Positions 1-9,087 of a DNA stretch of 64,000 nucleotides are shown here, piece by piece. Made by a program: the position numbers and the translations under genes. Numbering within the stretch: the stretch's first letter is position 1; each line of letters starts with the position of its first letter. Source of the DNA: Marinifilum flexuosum (GTDB lineage Bacteria; Bacteroidota; Bacteroidia; Bacteroidales; Marinifilaceae); the NCBI RefSeq assembly GCF_003610555.1, contig NZ_RAPQ01000010.1:310001-374000 (forward strand), written 5' to 3'. The notes below the pieces were generated by a model that saw only the letters and a list, made by a program, of their open reading frames with translations, was not told where the DNA came from and did not search any database.

Positions 1-56
1 GAATTAACACAAATAAATGCTATTAATATTCGTGTACATTTGTGTCAATTTGTGGA
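1..56. repeat. Phased TTTGTG intergenic repeat (left edge)
   Basis: An inverted pair, ACACAAAT at 7-14 and ATTTGTGT at 38-45, flanks an AT-rich centre. The right part repeats TTCGTGT, TTTGTGT and TTTGTGG at 10-base spacing (30, 40, 50). It lies past the 3' end of dnaB and is cut by the window edge. A partly similar palindrome with TTTGTGT sits at 22219-22261, so this may be a dispersed repeat family, which is inference. No terminator hairpin with a clean U-tract was seen for dnaB. Confidence 0.4.
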
Positions 57-92
57 TAAAAAAATATTGATATGTGGAAATCTATGGAAACT

Positions 93-1628
93 TTAAAATG
101 GTGCAGCATCTTCAAAATCACTACCGCCAACAAGTCCTGCATTAGGATCTTCTAATCCTCCTCCTGGATCCTGATTCATACTAGAACTAAAGGTTTTGAC
201 TTCTTCAGGACCTTCATCTCCAAATGGATTCAAACTCTCACCTTCCAAATCCATAAATCGAGCCAACTGATTACGGAATCTTAATTGAATTTCACCAACC
301 GCACCATTACGGTGTTTTGCGATAATGATATCAGCAATACCAATTAATGAATTTCCTTCCGCATCTTCTGTTATTCCGTAACGTTCTGGTCGGTGAATAA
401 ATAGTACCATATCGGCATCCTGCTCAATCGCACCAGATTCACGAAGATCGGAAAGCATAGGTTTTTTGGCATCTCCGGTACGCTGTTCAACACCACGGTT
501 CAACTGAGAAAGTGCAATTACCGGAATATTCAACTCTTTTGCAATGATCTTTAACTGACGTGAAATCAAAGATACCTCCTGCTCACGATTACCTCTCATG
601 TCGGAACCTGCTGTCATCAGCTGCAAGTAGTCAATAATCACACAACCAATATCGTATTTGGCTTTTAATCGACGACATTTTGAGCGCAATTCATAAATTG
701 ACAAACCAGGAGTATCGTCTACATAAATTGGTGCATCAACCAAATCCTTAATCTTTACGTGCAATTGCTCCCACTCAAAATCTTCCAGCTTACCATTTCT
801 CAACTTCTCTGAACCTAATTCTGTTTCACTGGAAATCATACGTTTTACCAACTGATCACCCCCCATCTCCAGCGAAAATATCGCAATTGGAGCTTTGTGT
901 TCAACCGCCATATTTCTAGTCATGGAAAGTACAAAAGCTGTTTTCCCCATAGAAGGACGAGCAGCAATAATTACCAAGTCAGATTTCTGCCATCCAGAAG
1001 TGATTCTATCCAAAGCCGTAAATCCGGAAGGTACCCCACTTAATCCATCAGGACGTTTTCCAGCTTCTACAATTTGGTTGATTACCTCATCGGCCAAGGG
1101 ACGAATATGTGCAGATTCCTTTTTGATATTCCCTTCAGCTATATCAAAAACTTCCTGCTGTGCTTTATCCAACAAATCGGCAACATCAATACTATCATCA
1201 AAAGCTTGATTTTGAATATCAGAAGAAACACGAATTAACTCACGTTGAATATGCTTTTGAGCAATAATTCGAGCATGAAACTCGATATGAGCGGCAGAAG
1301 CTACACGGTTTGTAAGCTGTGTAATATAGAAAGGCCCACCAACATCATCCAAGGTTCCCTCTCTTTTTAACTCTTCTGTTACTGTTAAAATATCAATAGG
1401 TTCCTCCTTGGTAGAAAGATTCATAATTGCCTTATAAATCTTCTGATGAGCATCTTTGTAAAACGAATCGGCTTTCAACAAGTCTCCAACCGAAATAATT
1501 GCATCTTTTTCCAACATTAAAGCACCAAGCACAGCTTCTTCAAGTTCTACCGCTTGTGGTGGTACTTTTCCGTATTCCAAATCAATTTTATTTTTCGATT
1601 GATTTTTATAATTGTTTGCTCCAGCCAT
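93..1628 (-). CDS. dnaB: Replicative DNA helicase DnaB
   Basis: Hexameric 5'-3' helicase that unwinds DNA at the replication fork and recruits primase. The 511 residues fit the family: an N-terminal primase-binding helical domain at about residues 22-125 (PQAVELEEAVLGALM), a linker, then a RecA-like ATPase with Walker A ARPSMGKT at 223-230 and Walker B VIIDYLQLM near 335. No intein interrupts the P-loop. The C-terminal tail is acidic and Gly-rich. A possible -7 element TATCTTTG on the - strand lies at 1716-1723, about 90 bases upstream of the ATG. It is divergent from ispE. Confidence 0.98.
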   Translation of the reverse strand: MAGANNYKNQSKNKIDLEYGKVPPQAVELEEAVLGALMLEKDAIISVGDLLKADSFYKDAHQKIYKAIMNLSTKEEPIDILTVTEELKREGTLDDVGGPFYITQLTNRVASAAHIEFHARIIAQKHIQRELIRVSSDIQNQAFDDSIDVADLLDKAQQEVFDIAEGNIKKESAHIRPLADEVINQIVEAGKRPDGLSGVPSGFTALDRITSGWQKSDLVIIAARPSMGKTAFVLSMTRNMAVEHKAPIAIFSLEMGGDQLVKRMISSETELGSEKLRNGKLEDFEWEQLHVKIKDLVDAPIYVDDTPGLSIYELRSKCRRLKAKYDIGCVIIDYLQLMTAGSDMRGNREQEVSLISRQLKIIAKELNIPVIALSQLNRGVEQRTGDAKKPMLSDLRESGAIEQDADMVLFIHRPERYGITEDAEGNSLIGIADIIIAKHRNGAVGEIQLRFRNQLARFMDLEGESLNPFGDEGPEEVKTFSSSMNQDPGGGLEDPNAGLVGGSDFEDAAPF

Positions 1629-1810
1629 ATACTCTTAAATAATTAATTCAACAGATTTCAACACTTTCCCTCTCTCACTTAATCATTCAAATTTGTGTCG
1701 AAAAATTTGAGAATGCAAAGATAAAGATAGAAAATTAAAATGCCATAATTTGATTTTTTTTGCTCTTTAAAACGAGTATTTTTAAACCAAATTTATCAAG
1801 AACACAAAAT

Positions 1811-2626
1811 ATGCTTTGCTTTCCAAATGCCAAAATAAATTTGGGTCTTAACATTATTGAAAAAAGGCCTGATGGATTTCACAATATTGAAACAGTTTTT
1901 TATCCAATTCCTATTTGCGATGCATTGGAAATAGCTAAAAATGATTCTTTGAAACAATATGAATTTACATCATCTGGAATTCCTATTGATATCGATCCTT
2001 CAGAAAATATCGTGATAAAAGCTTTTAATTTAATTGCTTCAGAATACGAGATCCCTCCAACAGCAATTCATTTACACAAGAACATCCCATTTGGTGCTGG
2101 ATTAGGTGGCGGTTCAGCTGATGCTGCATACATGATTAAAATGCTAAACGATTTTTACAAACTGAGAATGAACTTCCAACAAATGGAAGAGTATGCGGTT
2201 CAAATTGGTAGCGATTGCCCTGTATTCATTAAAAACCAACCAGTTTTCGCAGAAGGTAAAGGTGAAATTTTCTCGCCTATACAGCTCGATTTAAGCGGGT
2301 ATCATATCGTTTTAATAAAACCAGAAATACACATCAGCACTCCTGAAGCTTATTCTGGAGTTTCTCCTAAAAAAACAGCTGAATCATTAAGAGAAATTAT
2401 TAACCTTCCTCTTTCAGAATGGAAAGAAAATGTCTTTAATGATTTTGAAAAAAGCATATTCCCGAATCATCCAGAATTGAGAATTTTAAAAGAGGAGTTA
2501 TACGAAACTGGTGCCATTTACGCTGCAATGTCGGGAAGTGGTTCTAGTATGTTTGGCATCTTTGAAAAAGAGCCAACGATTTTGGAGAACTGGAAAAAGT
2601 ATTTTACCTGGAAAAGTAAACTATAA
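1811..2626 (+). CDS. ispE: 4-diphosphocytidyl-2-C-methyl-D-erythritol kinase
   Basis: GHMP kinase that phosphorylates CDP-methylerythritol in the non-mevalonate (MEP) isoprenoid pathway, in the cytoplasm. I chose the ATG at 1811 because the protein then begins MLCFPNAKINLGL, the usual IspE start with catalytic Lys8. The in-frame TTG at 1760 would add 17 unconserved residues. The ATP-binding loop PFGAGLGGGS is at 93-102, the SDCPVF segment with catalytic Asp near 135, and the C-terminal MSGSGSSMFG motif is present. 271 aa, normal length. It converges on the biotin-carrier gene and shares a terminator with it. Confidence 0.96.
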   Translation: MLCFPNAKINLGLNIIEKRPDGFHNIETVFYPIPICDALEIAKNDSLKQYEFTSSGIPIDIDPSENIVIKAFNLIASEYEIPPTAIHLHKNIPFGAGLGGGSADAAYMIKMLNDFYKLRMNFQQMEEYAVQIGSDCPVFIKNQPVFAEGKGEIFSPIQLDLSGYHIVLIKPEIHISTPEAYSGVSPKKTAESLREIINLPLSEWKENVFNDFEKSIFPNHPELRILKEELYETGAIYAAMSGSGSSMFGIFEKEPTILENWKKYFTWKSKL

Positions 2627-2635
2627 ACAAATAAA

Positions 2636-2668
2636 AAGGGATTGTCATTACAACAATCCCTTAATATT
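2636..2668. terminator. Bidirectional terminator ispE / biotin carrier
   Basis: Perfect 10-bp inverted repeat, AAGGGATTGT at 2636-2645 and ACAATCCCTT at 2653-2662, with a 7-base loop. It is flanked by an A-rich tract on the left and a T-rich stretch on the right. It sits between two convergent genes and could serve both. Confidence 0.8.
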
Positions 2669-2683
2669 TTCATATCAGAAAGA

Positions 2684-2992
2684 TTACTCAATCTCTACCA
2701 TTAACATTCTGTTAGGGACTTTTACTCCTTCTTCAACATGAATCTTTTTAATAACACCGTCGAAAGGCATTTCGATCAGATTCTTCATCTTCATCGCTTC
2801 AAGAATCATTAAGCTTTCTCCAGCCTTTACTTCCTGCCCTTCTTTTACGAAAATTTCAACAATTGTTCCTGGAATGAACGACAGAAGATTCTTAGGATTT
2901 GGTCTTTCCCAGGCTTTTCTGTTTTCAAACTTCTTGGTGGTTTGTGTTTTGTAAACCGTACCATCAACGTTGAATTCTTTTAAATTTTCCAT
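2684..2992 (-). CDS. Biotin carboxyl carrier protein (biotin/lipoyl attachment domain)
   Basis: Small 102-aa carrier that shuttles CO2 on biotin between partial reactions of an acyl-CoA carboxylase or decarboxylase. The C-terminal half is a biotinyl domain with the EAMKM motif at 65-69 and biotinylated Lys68. The N-terminal 30 residues are a short charged segment before a proline-containing linker. It starts 12 bases after the carboxyltransferase gene, so the two are almost surely co-transcribed and co-assembled. No biotin carboxylase gene lies beside them. Confidence 0.93.
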   Translation of the reverse strand: MENLKEFNVDGTVYKTQTTKKFENRKAWERPNPKNLLSFIPGTIVEIFVKEGQEVKAGESLMILEAMKMKNLIEMPFDGVIKKIHVEEGVKVPNRMLMVEIE

Positions 2993-3004
2993 AACGAATA
3001 ATTT

Positions 3005-4549
3005 TTAGAATGGAGGAATACCGTGTTTTTTCGCAGGTCTTCTATCAACCTTATTGTTCGAAACCTCAATTGAGTGTAACAACATGTTACGAGTCTCTTC
3101 TGGCTCGATAACAGTATCAATATAACCTTTAGCCGCTGCAACATAAGGATTAGCAAACTTCTCTTTATATTCAGCAACTTTTTCTTTACGCATTGCTTCA
3201 GGATCTTCAGCATTCATAATCTCCTTACGGAAAATAATATTTGCAGCTCCTTCAGGTCCCATTACCGCAATTTCAGCAGTTGGCCATGCAAACATGAAAT
3301 CTGCCTTCATATGGCGAGAGTTCATTGCAATATAACCTCCACCGTATGCTTTACGGATAATCACTGTAATCTTAGGCACTGTTGCTTCTGAGTACGCATA
3401 AAGAATTTTCGCACCATGACGAATAACACCCATGTGCTCCTGATCAACACCCGGTAAGTAACCTGGCATATCCTCAAGAGTTACAATTGGAATATTAAAT
3501 GAATCACAGTAACGGATAAAACGAGCAGCTTTATCAGATGAATCACAATCTAATACACCTGCCAATACCATAGGCTGATTTGCTACAAAACCTACAGTTT
3601 CACCATTCATCCTACCGAAACCAATAACGATATTCTTTGCAAAATTCTCCATGATTTCAAAGAAATCAGAATCATCAGAAATTGCTTTGATTACGTTACG
3701 GATATCATATGGCTGAGTTGGATCAGCTGGTACAATTTCCTCAATTTTGTATTCTGGCTTTGGTGGCTTTGGTGGGAAAGCTTTAGCTTTTTTACCGTTG
3801 TGCCATGGAATGAAGGTTAGGAGCTTCTTAATTTGTTCGAAGCATTCGTACTCGCTTTGAGCATAGAAATGAGCATTACCTGTAATTTCGCTATGTACTC
3901 TAGCTCCACCAAGTTCTTCCATACTAATTTCTTCACCCAAAACAGTTTTAATTACCTCTGGACCGGTAATGAACATCTTTGAGATGTTTTCAACCACAAA
4001 CACAAAGTCGGTAAGTGCAGGAGAATAAACAGCTCCACCAGCACAAGGACCAAGAATTACAGACAACTGAGGAATAACACCAGATGCTAAGGTGTTACGG
4101 AAGAAGATTTCTCCATATCCAGCAAGTGAATTAACACCCTCTTGAATACGAGCTCCCCCTGAGTCGTTAATACCAATCAATGGTACACGCATTTTTAACG
4201 CATGATCCATGATTTTAGTGATTTTTCTCGCATGCATAAGACCAAGAGAACCACCAGCTACAGTAAAATCCTGTGCAAAAATACAAACAGGCTCACCGTA
4301 AATAGTACCAGTTCCAATGATAACTCCATCACCATGAAGTTGTTTCTTCTCCATGCCAAAGTCGCGGGCTTCGTGCTCAACAAATAAATCGTATTCATGG
4401 AAAGAATCCTCATCCAAAATAGATGTTACCCTTTCTCTAGCAGTCAATTTCCCCATTGCAACTTGCTTCTGAATGGCTTTCTCACCACCACCTTGAAGCA
4501 CTTTTTCTTTTCTCTTTCTAAGATCAAGAATGTTTCGTTTCAATGACAT
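3005..4549 (-). CDS. Acyl-CoA carboxylase beta / methylmalonyl-CoA decarboxylase alpha (carboxyltransferase)
   Basis: Carboxyltransferase of the AccD/PccB/MmdA family (514 aa) that transfers a carboxyl group between biotin and propionyl-CoA/methylmalonyl-CoA. Two crotonase-type halves are visible. The first carries INDSGGARIQEGV and GPCAGGAVYSPAL; the second carries DMPGYLPGVDQE and RKAYGGGYIAM, the oxyanion-hole glycines. Substrate choice cannot be fixed from sequence alone; propionyl-/methylmalonyl-CoA is the usual assignment for this Bacteroidota form. It could belong to a carboxylase (partner biotin carboxylase elsewhere) or a Na+-pumping decarboxylase (membrane beta subunit elsewhere). 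Neither partner is in the window. Confidence 0.93.
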   Translation of the reverse strand: MSLKRNILDLRKRKEKVLQGGGEKAIQKQVAMGKLTARERVTSILDEDSFHEYDLFVEHEARDFGMEKKQLHGDGVIIGTGTIYGEPVCIFAQDFTVAGGSLGLMHARKITKIMDHALKMRVPLIGINDSGGARIQEGVNSLAGYGEIFFRNTLASGVIPQLSVILGPCAGGAVYSPALTDFVFVVENISKMFITGPEVIKTVLGEEISMEELGGARVHSEITGNAHFYAQSEYECFEQIKKLLTFIPWHNGKKAKAFPPKPPKPEYKIEEIVPADPTQPYDIRNVIKAISDDSDFFEIMENFAKNIVIGFGRMNGETVGFVANQPMVLAGVLDCDSSDKAARFIRYCDSFNIPIVTLEDMPGYLPGVDQEHMGVIRHGAKILYAYSEATVPKITVIIRKAYGGGYIAMNSRHMKADFMFAWPTAEIAVMGPEGAANIIFRKEIMNAEDPEAMRKEKVAEYKEKFANPYVAAAKGYIDTVIEPEETRNMLLHSIEVSNNKVDRRPAKKHGIPPF

Positions 4550-4749
4550 AATCTGTACATTTAGTTAGAAAATATATATTTCTATATATGTTGAATTCCG
4601 TGTAGCACACAAAATTCCAAGCTACAACGTTAGTAATTTTTACGCTAGAAAAAAATTCTGGCGTAAAATACCCATTCGCTCTAGCTATATAAAATAAACT
4701 CTTTACATTGATTATCAAAACTTTTCCTAAAAAACTATTTAGAATAGTT

Positions 4750-5826
4750 CTATTTAGGCGCAATTCGATATAAGTACAAAGCGACACATGTAAAAACAAT
4801 ATTTGGCAACCAAACGGCTAACATCGGGTTCATACTACCATTGGTAGCAAAAACAACCGAAATTTGTAAGAAAAGTATAAACGAGAAACTTAACAGCAAA
4901 CCAATTCCCAAATGAAGCCCCATTCCTCCTCGAATTTTACGAGATGCAAGTGACGCACCAATTAAAGTAAGTATGAAGGTTGAAAATGGATTAGCCATTC
5001 TTTTATATTTCTCGATCTTATAAGCATTAATATTACTGTCTCCTCTCATGGTCTGCTGGTCGATATAATCGTTCAGCTCTGTATAGTTCATTGCCTCAAC
5101 CAAATATTTTTTGCGCCCAAATTCCTTAGGACCAAAACTTAAGGTTGTATCTATTTTCTTACCGTGTTCAAAACTCTCTTTATCACCATCAATGTTCCTA
5201 ATAAAGTAATCATTAATAGTCCACTTATTTTTTTCCTTATTCCATTTAATATTTCTAGCCGTAAGTTTCGATTTCAACTCTTTCCCTTCGAAATTCTCTA
5301 ATGAAAATCGATAACCTGTATTACTTCCTGTATCCCAGTTATGCATATAAATAAATACACCTGGTTCTATCTGGCGATGAATATTTCTTTCCTTATTTCT
5401 ATACTTCTTCTTTATGTATGTTTCGTTAAATTCAATTCTTTTTGCATTTGCCGGCGGAATAATAAAATTACTTAAGGCAAACGAAAACACACCAATAATT
5501 AATGCTGCAATAAAATAAGGAAACATCATTCTCCTAAAACTAATTCCGCTACTTAGTATGGCAATAATTTCGGTATTATAAGCCATTTTTGAAGTAAAGA
5601 ATATTACTGCAATAAAGGTAAATAACGCACTAAATAAGTTAGCAAAGTAGGGTATGAAATTCAGGTAATAATCAAAAAGAATCGCTTTAAGCGGGGCCTC
5701 CTTGTCGATAAATTCATCGATATGCTCCGAAAAATCGAAAATAACTGAGATACTAATGATTAGAACAATCGCAAAAAAGAATGTACCCAAAAACTTTCGG
5801 ATAATATATAGATCTAATTTCTTCAA
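4750..5826 (-). CDS. LptF/LptG (YjgP/YjgQ) family permease
   Basis: Inner-membrane permease subunit of the LPS export ABC transporter. 358 aa with the family layout: an N-terminal helix at about 14-33, two to three helices to residue 122, a periplasmic beta-rich domain at about 125-280, then three C-terminal helices (about 285-353) with the conserved PFSTFILTLIGASLASRK segment. Bacteroidota often carry LptF and LptG apart, and I cannot tell which paralogue this is. It starts about 120 bases downstream of tgt in the same direction, a common pairing in this phylum. Confidence 0.9.
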   Translation of the reverse strand: MKKLDLYIIRKFLGTFFFAIVLIISISVIFDFSEHIDEFIDKEAPLKAILFDYYLNFIPYFANLFSALFTFIAVIFFTSKMAYNTEIIAILSSGISFRRMMFPYFIAALIIGVFSFALSNFIIPPANAKRIEFNETYIKKKYRNKERNIHRQIEPGVFIYMHNWDTGSNTGYRFSLENFEGKELKSKLTARNIKWNKEKNKWTINDYFIRNIDGDKESFEHGKKIDTTLSFGPKEFGRKKYLVEAMNYTELNDYIDQQTMRGDSNINAYKIEKYKRMANPFSTFILTLIGASLASRKIRGGMGLHLGIGLLLSFSFILFLQISVVFATNGSMNPMLAVWLPNIVFTCVALYLYRIAPK

Positions 5827-5945
5827 AACCTGATTTTTATTTTCTGATACTCTCGGAAAACCCGAATTTAAATTTGCCGAATTAAAAGTAAAACTTATTC
5901 TTCAAATATCAATTACAACTGACTTATTGTAAGATTTTTTAACAT

Positions 5946-7076
5946 TTATAAACGTGTAGCCAACTTTTTAACCATGATATCTTTCCATGCTGCAAAAGTT
6001 CCAGCATTAATTTGCTCTCTTGCCTCACGAACCAACCATAAGTAAAATGCTAAGTTGTGGATACTACAAATTTGAGATCCCAATAATTCGCCAGAATGTA
6101 TCAAATGGCGCACATATGCTTTGGAATAAGCTGAATCAACAAAAGAAGTTCCATTTGGGTCGATTGGAGAAAAATCATCAGCCCATTTCTTATTTTTAAT
6201 ATTGATGATACCTTCACTAGTAAAGATCATACCATTCCTACCATTTCTGGTTGGCATAACACAATCAAACATATCTACTCCTCGTGAAATAGCTTCCAAA
6301 ATATTTACAGGAGTTCCAACTCCCATTAAATATCGAGGCTTATCTTCTGGCAGAACATCATTCACCACTTCAATCATTGAATACATTTCCTCAACAGGCT
6401 CACCTACAGCCAAACCTCCAATGGCGTATCCTTCACGATTAAGCGAAGCAGCATGTTCAGCAGCTTTAATTCTTAAATCATCGTAAACACAACCTTGTAC
6501 AATAGGAAACAATGTTTGTGAGTAACCATATTTAGGATCAGTTTCATCGAAACGTTTTACACATCTCTCCAACCAACGCTGGGTAAGTTCCAGGGAGTTT
6601 TTAGCATATTCATAGGTTGATGTTCCTGGAGGACATTCATCAAATGCCATAATAATATCGGCACCAATGGTTCTTTGAATATCCATTACATTTTCCGGCG
6701 TAAAGAAATGTTTCGATCCATCAATATGTGAGCGGAACATTGCTCCCTCTTCTGTCAATTTTCTATTGTCAGCCAAAGAAAACACCTGAAATCCTCCACT
6801 ATCAGTCAATATAGGTCTTTCCCATCCATTAAACTTATGCAATCCTCCTGCTTTTTCAAGAATATCCAAACCAGGACGCAAATACAAGTGATAAGTATTT
6901 CCCAAAATAATTTCAGCATTGATATCATCACGAAGTTCACGCTGGTGTACTCCTTTTACCGAGCCAAGTGTTCCCACAGGCATAAATATCGGAGTTTGTA
7001 TTTTTCCATGATCTGTTGTTAACTCTCCTGTTCTTGCAGAAGACTTTGGATCGGTTTTGTGTAATTTAAAATCCAT
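5946..7076 (-). CDS. tgt: tRNA-guanine transglycosylase
   Basis: Exchanges guanine-34 for the queuosine precursor preQ1 in GUN-anticodon tRNAs. Start chosen at 7076 (MDFKLHKTDPKSSARTGEL), since the 19 residues upstream are unconserved. The substrate site TDSGGFQVFSL and the catalytic-Asp region DMFDCVMPTRNGRNGM are intact. The usual C-terminal zinc site (CxCx2C plus His) is replaced by DPNGTSFVDSAYSKAY, which has no cysteines. I believe this is a lineage trait of Bacteroidota rather than decay, as the rest is normal and length is typical (376 aa). Confidence 0.97.
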   Translation of the reverse strand: MDFKLHKTDPKSSARTGELTTDHGKIQTPIFMPVGTLGSVKGVHQRELRDDINAEIILGNTYHLYLRPGLDILEKAGGLHKFNGWERPILTDSGGFQVFSLADNRKLTEEGAMFRSHIDGSKHFFTPENVMDIQRTIGADIIMAFDECPPGTSTYEYAKNSLELTQRWLERCVKRFDETDPKYGYSQTLFPIVQGCVYDDLRIKAAEHAASLNREGYAIGGLAVGEPVEEMYSMIEVVNDVLPEDKPRYLMGVGTPVNILEAISRGVDMFDCVMPTRNGRNGMIFTSEGIINIKNKKWADDFSPIDPNGTSFVDSAYSKAYVRHLIHSGELLGSQICSIHNLAFYLWLVREAREQINAGTFAAWKDIMVKKLATRL

Positions 7077-7253
7077 ATTGACTGTTTTAAAACTGCAAAA
7101 TCCAAGAATCGGTTTTTGCAAAATCGGCAGCAAAGATACTAATAAATCTTAATCATGAATATAATAGGCGCTACAGACCAAAAACAACAATCTTTAAAAC
7201 AGTTTTTTTCAATAAAAAATGCCTTCATAGGCTCTATTTATCATAGATTCGTT

Positions 7254-7261
7254 TAAATTTG
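7254..7261 (+). promoter_or_regulatory. -7 element for glycosyltransferase/sigma pair
   Basis: TAAATTTG matches the Bacteroidota -7 consensus TAnnTTTG. Transcription would start near 7268, some 16 bases before the proposed TTG start at 7284. No clear -33 TTTG was seen. Confidence 0.4.
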
Positions 7262-7283
7262 GACTGCACAAAAAAATATAAAA

Positions 7284-8408
7284 TTGGAAACATATTTTTA
7301 TCACCCTCTCACACCAATTCAATGGTTTTTAATTATCGGATTGGTTCTTACATTTCTTATAGATTTAATCTATTCAATTTTCTATTGTAGAAAATTAAAA
7401 GTTAAGAACAATTCATACATTCATTCCGAAACAATTCCTGTTTCAATAATTATTTGTGCTAAAAATCAAGCACAATATTTAGAAAAGAATCTTCCCGGAT
7501 TATTAACACAAGACTATCCTGAATATGAAATAATAGTTGTTGATAATGGAAGTGTTGACGATACTGAAGATGTATTGATTAGGTTGAAAAATATATATCC
7601 ACACCTTAGATCAACACAAATTCCAATCGACGAAAAATTCAAACACAACAAAAAACTTGCTATAACAATTGGCGTAAAAGCAGCAAAATACGACCAAATT
7701 ATACATCTAAATCCAAATGGTTTTACCAATAGAAAAACATGGTTACGAACTACTGTTGCACATGCACAAGGAAAGCTATACAATGCCTATAGCAATTTCG
7801 AATATCGAAAAGGATTCTTCTACAACTTCTTTAGATATGATATTATCAAACAAACCATTAAGATAGCTGCTTTTACAAATATAAATAAGTTGTACGCAGG
7901 CAATTCTTTTAACATGAGTTTTTTGAAGTCTGATTTTCTCGCAAACAAAGGATATGCAGGAAATGCACATTTCGAAGCAGGCTACGATCACATTTTATGC
8001 ATGGATTTAGCTAAGAAGTCGGATTATACTTTCTCCACAAATCCTGATAGTAAAATCACTATTGATGCAAAAAACTACTGTAAAACCTGGAAAACAATTA
8101 ACAAGCATTACTTCAAGAGTAGGAAATACATTCCATTTAAAAGAAAACTATTGCTGGATTTAGAACCAATAGCACATTTTCTGTTCGTAACTCTTCTTAT
8201 TCTAGCTTTGATAAAAACACAACTATATTTTTCATTACTTGCAATATGCATAGTCAAAATTTTTATAAAAGGATACTGTTTTAAAATTTCCACAAGGCAT
8301 TTGAGAGAAGAGAATTTATTTTTATCTTCGTATGTATATGTCTTATTAAGACCTCTGTATAAATTGCTATTTTATATACAAAGTTACATATACAGTAAAC
8401 GATCATAA
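7284..8408 (+). CDS. Membrane-anchored family 2 glycosyltransferase
   Basis: GT2-type (GT-A fold) enzyme expected to transfer a sugar from a nucleotide donor to an envelope glycan or lipid; acceptor unknown. Helix at about 12-34, GT-A domain with VSIIICAKNQAQYLEKNL and IIVVDNGSVDDTEDVL, then two hydrophobic helices near residues 290-330. The usual DxD metal site is not obvious: the expected place reads IIHLNPNGF. The only start giving the full N-terminal helix is TTG at 7284, with no in-frame ATG before the domain. Its stop overlaps the ATG of the sigma-factor gene by one base (TAATG), so translation is probably coupled. Confidence 0.82.
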   Translation: METYFYHPLTPIQWFLIIGLVLTFLIDLIYSIFYCRKLKVKNNSYIHSETIPVSIIICAKNQAQYLEKNLPGLLTQDYPEYEIIVVDNGSVDDTEDVLIRLKNIYPHLRSTQIPIDEKFKHNKKLAITIGVKAAKYDQIIHLNPNGFTNRKTWLRTTVAHAQGKLYNAYSNFEYRKGFFYNFFRYDIIKQTIKIAAFTNINKLYAGNSFNMSFLKSDFLANKGYAGNAHFEAGYDHILCMDLAKKSDYTFSTNPDSKITIDAKNYCKTWKTINKHYFKSRKYIPFKRKLLLDLEPIAHFLFVTLLILALIKTQLYFSLLAICIVKIFIKGYCFKISTRHLREENLFLSSYVYVLLRPLYKLLFYIQSYIYSKRS

Positions 8409-9022
8409 TGGAAATAAATCCGAATCTCTCAGAAAAAGCCCAATACGACTATAGGCTGGTAAAAGCTTCAGTTAATGGCGATCAAAAAGCATATGAAGAG
8501 CTTTTTAAAAGATACAAGGACGCCATATTTTTCATGTTATTAAAAATGGTTAATAACAAAAACGACGCTGAAGATTTAACCTTTGAGGCTTTCGGTAAAG
8601 CTTTCCGTAATATCAAACAATACTCTCCCAAATATGCTTTCAGCACATGGTTATTCAAAATTGCGTCGAACAATTGTATTGATTTCCTAAGAAAAAAGAG
8701 AGGAAACACAATATCCATTGATGGAAAAGACGATGCTGAAAACGAAAGAACCATAACGCTTGAATCAAGTGGTCTTAATCCTGAACAAGAATTTGTTAAG
8801 AAACAGAAAGCAAAAATTATGCGGAATGAGGTTGGCAAGTTAAAAGAACGTTATCGCCGACTAATTGAACTTCGCTATTTTGAAGAATTTTCTTACGAAG
8901 AAATTGCTCAAGAGCTAAAGTTGCCAATAGGAACTGTAAAAGCTCAATTGTTTAGAGCTCGTGAATTGCTTTTCAACAACCTTAAAGATTCTGAAGTAAA
9001 AATCGAGAAGAAAAAGAAATAA
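8408..9022 (+). CDS. RNA polymerase sigma-70 factor, ECF-like
   Basis: Alternative sigma factor of 204 aa. Region 2 spans about 22-95 (GDQKAYEELFKRYKDAIFFM, DAEDLTFEAFGKAFRNI, FSTWLFKIASNNCIDFLR) and region 4 about 140-190 (ELRYFEEFSYEEIAQELKLP then GTVKAQLFRARELL, a helix-turn-helix). Unlike many ECF genes it has no adjacent anti-sigma gene; it is coupled to an upstream glycosyltransferase. A lysine-rich tail (KIEKKKK) ends the protein. Its regulon cannot be read from the window. Confidence 0.93.
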   Translation: MEINPNLSEKAQYDYRLVKASVNGDQKAYEELFKRYKDAIFFMLLKMVNNKNDAEDLTFEAFGKAFRNIKQYSPKYAFSTWLFKIASNNCIDFLRKKRGNTISIDGKDDAENERTITLESSGLNPEQEFVKKQKAKIMRNEVGKLKERYRRLIELRYFEEFSYEEIAQELKLPIGTVKAQLFRARELLFNNLKDSEVKIEKKKK

Positions 9023-9087
9023 TTTTTTTGTTGGAAAACGATGAATGCGAATTAGTTCTATCTTTGCCAACCTAAAATAAAATTGGC

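Noticed and set aside
93-1628. Intein in DnaB
   Set aside because: The P-loop and flanking motifs are continuous and the length is normal.
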